From Candidatus Colwelliibacteriota bacterium (GTDB taxonomy: Bacteria; Patescibacteriota; Minisyncoccia; UBA6257; Colwellbacteraceae), in NCBI GenBank assembly GCA_016178255.1, contig JACOTQ010000056.1, positions 1 to 15,611 of the forward strand: a stretch of 15,611 nucleotides of DNA, in the 5' to 3' direction. How positions within the stretch are numbered: position 1 is the first letter of the stretch; every line of letters begins with the position of its first letter. This document shows, one piece after another, positions 11,472-15,611 of the stretch. The notes below the pieces were generated by a model, which was not told the origin of the DNA, ran no database searches, and saw nothing but the letters and a program-made list of their open reading frames with translations. The translations under genes were made by a program, and so were the position numbers.

Positions 11472-13475
11472 ATGGAGATGAGTCATGGGGGACATGATAA
11501 AGGTGAACACGCGGCAAACCATGAAACAATGGCCGCGAATTTTGCGAAACGTTTTTGGATTGTCTTAGGAGTTGCCATACCCATACTGGCTTTATCTCCC
11601 ACAATTCAAGGCTGGCTGGGGTTTAGTTTGGGAATAAGTAACGCGGATTACATATTATTCGGTCTTGCGACAGTGGTCGTTCTATACGGGGGATGGCCTT
11701 TCTATGCTGGGGCGTTAAAGGAACTCAAAACGAAAAATTACGGGATGATGACTCTTGTCTCTGTTGCCGTCCTCGCCGGATACTTTTTCTCGGCTGGGAG
11801 CACCTTCTTTTGGAAAGGAGTCGACTTTTACTGGGAGATATCAACCTTGGTGTTAGTTTTGCTTTTCGGTCATTGGATAGAGATGCGTGCTGTAATAGGC
11901 GCCGGCGGGGCATTGGGCGAACTTTTGAAACTTATCCCCGCCAAAGCCCATCTTATTAAAGGTGAGACGGTTATTGATGTGGATACTAACGACGTTGGAC
12001 GAGGCGAGAGAGTTTTCGTCAAAGTTGGAGAGAAAGTGCCGGTTGATGGATTTGTTATCCTTGGTGAGTCAAACGTCAATGAATCCATGATAACAGGCGA
12101 ACCCAAACCAGTTTTCAAGAAGCCTGGCGATAAAGTTACGGGCGGGACGGTTAGTGAGGACGGGGCCCTCACAGTTGAAGCTACCGACGTGGGAGTAAAA
12201 TCAGTCCTGGCGCATATTACTAATTTAATTGAAGAAGCGCAGCGGTCCAAACCAAAAATTCAAAGATTGGCCGACAGAGCCGCGAATTATCTTACGACTG
12301 TTGCTTTATTGGGGGGCGCGATAACATTCGCCTTTTGGGGTTTATTTTTCCCACAACCAGAAGGAATGGTTTTCGCGCTGACTCTCGCAATAACCGTGAT
12401 TGTAATAGCGTGTCCGCATGCTTTGGGGATTGCGATTCCCACGGTTACGACGATTACTGCTTCCGTAGCCGCCAGAAAGGGGATGTTGATTAGAGATATG
12501 GGCGCGGTTGAAAAGGCCAAGAAACTTGATTATATAGTTTTCGACAAAACAGGGACTTTGACTAAGGGGGAATTCGGAGTTACGGACTTTATAAAACTTG
12601 GTTCGAGAAGCGATGTTGAGATATGGCGGCTCGCGGCCTCGGTTGAAGCCAATTCTTTGCATTCGCTGGCTTTGACCGTGGCAAAGGAGGCGAAGAGAAG
12701 GGGAATAAGTTTCGGACCTGCCGATAATTTCCGTTCCGTGCCCGGTAAGGGAGGGATGGGGGAAGTTGCCGGAGAAACTATCATTGTTGGTAGCGGCAGT
12801 CTAATGGAGGAGAGCGGCTTTGATGTAAAAGAATTTGAAGATAGAATTTCTGACCTTCATAAGCGTAGCAGGAGTTTGGTTTGGGTGGCGACCAAGAAAG
12901 AGATTCTCGCGGTCATCGGTTTGGCGGACGAGATTCGGCCTGAAGCGGGTGAATCTATGATGGTTATAAGGAAAATGGGCATAGAGATTGTGATGTTAAC
13001 CGGAGATACGGAGGCGTCGGCGGCAAGCGCGGCCAAGGAACTGGGAATCGGTAAGTTTTTCGCGAAAGTTCTACCGGAGAATAAAATTGATAAGATAAAA
13101 GAGCTTCAAAGAAACGGCAAAGTTGTCGCCATGGTGGGGGATGGAATTAACGACGCGCCATCTTTGGCGCAAGCCGACATTGGCATAGCAATCGGCGCTG
13201 GAACCGATGTGGCGATAGAGTCCGCCGAAGTCATTCTTATTAAGAACGATTTAAGGGATGTTGTATCTCTCGTGAAATTGAGCCGCCGGACTATGTCAAA
13301 AATTAATCAAAACTTAGTTTGGGCGGTGGGGTACAATTTATTCGCGATTCCCGTAGCCGCCGGAGTTCTCTATCCCTGGGGAATATTACTTAGGCCTGAG
13401 TGGGGCGCGCTTCTGATGAGCGCGAGCTCTATTATAGTGGTTCTTAACGCTTTGACGTTGCGGATTTTTAGGTAA
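11472..13475 (+). CDS. copB: P1B-type heavy-metal ATPase, CopB-like (CPH motif)
   Basis: The 667-aa product has a short His-rich N-terminus (His at 5, 8, 13, 17) and no CXXC heavy-metal domain. Eight hydrophobic segments are visible. The metal site motif is CPH (314-316), characteristic of the CopB/P1B-3 group, with Y621-N622 and MSASS (649-653) in the last helices. ATPase motifs are TGEP (208-211), DKTGT (D358) and GDGINDAP (556-563). The nucleotide-binding HP motif is changed: SLHSLA has H397 followed by Ser398 instead of Pro. The P1B-3 group transports copper or silver, but metal choice is not certain from sequence. Its place after sodN/sodX and a cupredoxin gene suggests metal efflux coupled to oxidative defence. 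The gene ends 6 nt from the stop of the convergent NADH dehydrogenase gene. Confidence 0.88.
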   Translation: MEMSHGGHDKGEHAANHETMAANFAKRFWIVLGVAIPILALSPTIQGWLGFSLGISNADYILFGLATVVVLYGGWPFYAGALKELKTKNYGMMTLVSVAVLAGYFFSAGSTFFWKGVDFYWEISTLVLVLLFGHWIEMRAVIGAGGALGELLKLIPAKAHLIKGETVIDVDTNDVGRGERVFVKVGEKVPVDGFVILGESNVNESMITGEPKPVFKKPGDKVTGGTVSEDGALTVEATDVGVKSVLAHITNLIEEAQRSKPKIQRLADRAANYLTTVALLGGAITFAFWGLFFPQPEGMVFALTLAITVIVIACPHALGIAIPTVTTITASVAARKGMLIRDMGAVEKAKKLDYIVFDKTGTLTKGEFGVTDFIKLGSRSDVEIWRLAASVEANSLHSLALTVAKEAKRRGISFGPADNFRSVPGKGGMGEVAGETIIVGSGSLMEESGFDVKEFEDRISDLHKRSRSLVWVATKKEILAVIGLADEIRPEAGESMMVIRKMGIEIVMLTGDTEASAASAAKELGIGKFFAKVLPENKIDKIKELQRNGKVVAMVGDGINDAPSLAQADIGIAIGAGTDVAIESAEVILIKNDLRDVVSLVKLSRRTMSKINQNLVWAVGYNLFAIPVAAGVLYPWGILLRPEWGALLMSASSIIVVLNALTLRIFR

Positions 13476-13481
13476 TTAGTT

Positions 13482-14735
13482 CTATCCGAGCCTGTCGTTC
13501 TGGATAAATATTTTGAGACCCTTAGCCCAAATCTTCAAGGCCTTAGATATGGGCATTATTGATATTAAGTAATTTAATTCTACAAATCCCTTAAATACCC
13601 AGCCCCAGAATCCTGATATTATGACGGGCCCTATTTTCGCGACCGCGAACTTTCCTCCCACCGGAATTATGTAAGGATAATTCATTGGTTTGTAGATGGC
13701 TGTAGGCCTATCGCCGTTTATCTCGCTAACGATATTTTTAGCGGCGACGGAGGCCTGTGAGAGCGCGGCTCTCGCGACCATCGGGACCGGTTCCGATGTT
13801 CTTGGGTTATAAGAGCAAACTATATCTCCTATTCCATAAACCGAACCGCCTAATTTAAGGGAAGGCGAACTTACGAGACAAAGCATGCTGTTTGAAACTT
13901 CCGTTCTGCCCCTTTTCTCGAGCTTAAGAGGCATTGCGTTTGATATTGAATTCGCTTTGACTCCGCCGGCCCAGATGAGAACATCAAAATCCATGCTTTT
14001 ACCGCCATTGAGGAAGATTTTTTTGTCGGATGCTTTTTCTATAACTTCACCGGTTACAATGTTTACTCCTAGTCTATTGAGACGCTTTGTGACTTTTTTA
14101 ATAACTCGCGCGTCGAATCCGCCCAGTATGCTCGGCCCGGCTTCTATTATATGCGTCTCTGCTGAACATTCCTCATAATCCTTTTTAAGCTGGCAAAGCC
14201 ATTCTTGAATTTCACCGGCCAGTTCCGCGCCCGTTGAGCCACCCCCGCCTATTATTATTTTCAAGTTTTTCTTTCCGCCGGATGCGAGATTCCAGATTGC
14301 GTCCCGGATTTTGAGCGCGTCGGTAAAACTTTTAAGCTCCAGCGCGTTTTTCTTAAGTCCTGGGATATCGAAATAGTTTGTTTCCGAGCCCAAGCTAATA
14401 ACGAGATAATCATATTTAAGCTCCAAGCCGCTTTTAAGACTAATACCGCAGTTTTTAATGTCCATCTCCATTACCTCATCCTGAATAAACTTTATCGGGA
14501 GATGGCTCAAGAGACTTACTATTGGATAAGTCGCGAGCTGGTGGAGCTTAATGTAACCGGCGATTTCCTTTGATGTGGTCGCGACTTCGTAGAGCAGTGG
14601 CGTATAGGTATGATGCTCGTTGCGGTCTATTATCGTAATATCCGCGATGTTCCCTATTTTTTTACCTAAAATCAGCGCGGCCCGCAGTCCTCCAAAACCC
14701 GCGCCCAAAATTATCACCTTTTTTCTCATTATCAT
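13482..14735 (-). CDS. ndh: Type II NADH dehydrogenase-like FAD oxidoreductase
   Basis: The 417-aa product is a two-dinucleotide-binding-domain flavoprotein. The FAD-binding site is VIILGAGFGGLRAA (7-20) with the acidic strand end IIDRNEHHTYTPLLYEVA (35-52). The second Rossmann site is IIIGGGGSTGAELAGEI (160-176). FAD contacts follow in VYGIGDI (299-305) and in AALSQASVAAKNI (323-335). The C-terminal amphipathic stretch (about 375-412) suits membrane-surface attachment. Length and motifs match NDH-2, which oxidises NADH to pass electrons to quinone without pumping protons. Related enzymes such as sulfide:quinone reductase are less likely, as the expected Cys pairs are absent. The gene is convergent with copB and divergent from rmuC. 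ATG 14735 is chosen (TATAAG 6 nt ahead); ATG 14729 is an alternative. Confidence 0.85.
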   Translation of the reverse strand: MIMRKKVIILGAGFGGLRAALILGKKIGNIADITIIDRNEHHTYTPLLYEVATTSKEIAGYIKLHQLATYPIVSLLSHLPIKFIQDEVMEMDIKNCGISLKSGLELKYDYLVISLGSETNYFDIPGLKKNALELKSFTDALKIRDAIWNLASGGKKNLKIIIGGGGSTGAELAGEIQEWLCQLKKDYEECSAETHIIEAGPSILGGFDARVIKKVTKRLNRLGVNIVTGEVIEKASDKKIFLNGGKSMDFDVLIWAGGVKANSISNAMPLKLEKRGRTEVSNSMLCLVSSPSLKLGGSVYGIGDIVCSYNPRTSEPVPMVARAALSQASVAAKNIVSEINGDRPTAIYKPMNYPYIIPVGGKFAVAKIGPVIISGFWGWVFKGFVELNYLISIMPISKALKIWAKGLKIFIQNDRLG

Positions 14736-14741
14736 TATTAT

Positions 14742-14751
14742 CTTATATAAT
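14742..14751. promoter_or_regulatory. Overlapping divergent -10 boxes for ndh and rmuC
   Basis: In the 33-bp gap, TATAAG on the minus strand (14747-14742) ends 6 nt before the ndh ATG, and TATAAT on the plus strand (14746-14751) lies 17 nt before the rmuC ATG. The boxes share bases, so the two promoters would exclude each other. Confidence 0.4.
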
Positions 14752-14768
14752 TAAGTTACTCTTGTTAA

Positions 14769-15611
14769 ATGGAAACTATTCTTCTTGCGATAATCCTGAT
14801 TCTTATTATAGGGGCTTTTATGGCCTACACGGTTTTTTTGAGGCGTGGTGGGCCCAAAAAAGAAGCTGACCAGTCATCAATGGTCTTGCTCGCGAATCAG
14901 ATGCAGGAGCTCACGCGTACGCTCGATGCCAAGATGAGCGAGAGTGCCCGACAGATGAATGAATCGGTGCGCACGCAGTTTGGCGAGTCACAGCGCGTGA
15001 TTCGGGATATTAACGAACAGATGGTGAAGCACTTAACCGATGTCACCAAGGGCGTCACGGAGGCGAATGAGGCGAGCAAGCAAATTTTTACGGTTGCCGG
15101 AGCTCTCCAAAATCTCGAAAAAGTTCTTAAGCATCAAAAACAGCGGGGCAATCTTGGAGAGGCTGGGCTTGAGCTAATATTAAGCAATATGTTGCCGCCA
15201 ACGGGGTACAAGAATCAGTACCGATTCAGCGATGGCGATACAGTTGATGCCGTGATATTGACCAAAGACGGCATGATTCCGGTTGACGCGAAGTTTTCGC
15301 TCGATAACTATAACCGGATTGTGAACGAGACGGATGAGGCGCGCAGGGCGGAATTAGAAAAAGACTTTAAAAATGACCTCAAGAAACGGATTGATGAAAC
15401 AGCAAAGTATATCAGGCCGAAGGAGGGGACGCTCCCGTTCGCGTTTATGTTCATTCCGGCGGAGGGCATTTATTACGACCTGCTCGTGAACGAAGTGGGC
15501 GCCGTAAAGGTGAACACGCGGAGTCTGATTGATTATGCCTACACGGATAAGCATGTGATTATAGTTTCTCCCACGACGTTTTCGGCGTATCTGCAGTCAG
15601 TCCTTTATGGA
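14769..15611 (+). CDS. rmuC: RmuC-family DNA recombination protein (3' end outside window)
   Basis: The visible 281 residues start with a membrane anchor (4-24, ILLAIILILIIGAFMAYTVFL), then a long coiled coil (about 36-125, Gln/Glu-rich with repeated QM and MSES segments). The RmuC core begins with RGNLGEAGLELILSNMLPP (126-144), YKNQYRF, VDAVIL (D160) and MIPVDAKFSLDNYNRI (169-184, D173 and K175), which belong to the PD-(D/E)XK-like fold of this family. RmuC limits inversions at short inverted repeats, presumably acting as a nuclease on unusual DNA structures. The frame is open at the window edge, so the C-terminus is missing. No Shine-Dalgarno sequence precedes the ATG. Confidence 0.9.
   Translation, partial: METILLAIILILIIGAFMAYTVFLRRGGPKKEADQSSMVLLANQMQELTRTLDAKMSESARQMNESVRTQFGESQRVIRDINEQMVKHLTDVTKGVTEANEASKQIFTVAGALQNLEKVLKHQKQRGNLGEAGLELILSNMLPPTGYKNQYRFSDGDTVDAVILTKDGMIPVDAKFSLDNYNRIVNETDEARRAELEKDFKNDLKKRIDETAKYIRPKEGTLPFAFMFIPAEGIYYDLLVNEVGAVKVNTRSLIDYAYTDKHVIIVSPTTFSAYLQSVLYG

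Noticed and set aside
1..15611. CRISPR array, insertion sequence or rRNA
   Set aside because: No regularly spaced repeats, transposase frames with terminal inverted repeats, or rRNA-like sequence were seen on either strand.

Overview
The window looks like a chromosomal piece of a Candidate Phyla Radiation (Patescibacteria) bacterium, most likely parcubacterial. Indications are: several long secreted proteins with a single N-terminal anchor and Pro/Ser/Thr-rich linkers; a secreted protein with DUF5667-like helices, Kazal modules and a cupredoxin; a tRNA gene without encoded CCA that is split by a group I intron; almost no Shine-Dalgarno sequences; and many start codons only 6-7 nt after a TATAAT-like box. 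TGA is used as a stop, so this is not a TGA-recoding lineage. The taxonomic call is inference.

Layout. 1-652 (+): the tail of an unknown gene and a small acidic, glycine-tailed protein, closed by a terminator. 733-1452 (-): a DUF7352-like protein and a small two-helix membrane protein, both of phage-like type. 1634-5757 (-): a likely two-gene unit, first a 391-aa anchored protein with a degenerate M23-like domain, then a 956-aa secreted protein with a peptidoglycan-binding domain, an HExxH metalloprotease and Ig-like domains. 5828-6016 (-): a small membrane protein. 6289-8025 (+): a 578-aa secreted beta-rich protein with a bacterial Ig-like domain.

8146-8451 (-) is the most striking part: a tRNA-Asn(GUU) gene interrupted after U35 by a 234-nt ORF-less group I intron. 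Read without splicing, its anticodon looks like GUC (Asp). A free-standing HNH endonuclease gene lies 52 nt upstream on the same strand. It has its own promoter, whose spacer is filled by a 15-bp palindrome. This suggests an intron/endonuclease partnership of the collaborative-homing kind.

8984-13475 (+) is a tight metal and oxidative-stress operon: a Kazal/cupredoxin protein (apparently shortened at its N-terminus), nickel superoxide dismutase (sodN), its maturation peptidase (sodX), and a CopB-type P1B ATPase with a CPH motif. A type II NADH dehydrogenase gene (13482-14735, -) converges on it with only 6 nt between stop codons. It diverges from rmuC (14769 to the window end, +) over a shared 33-bp promoter region. 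The NADH dehydrogenase, Ni-SOD and metal ATPase together suggest a cell that meets oxygen and manages superoxide and transition metals. That joint role is inference from gene content.
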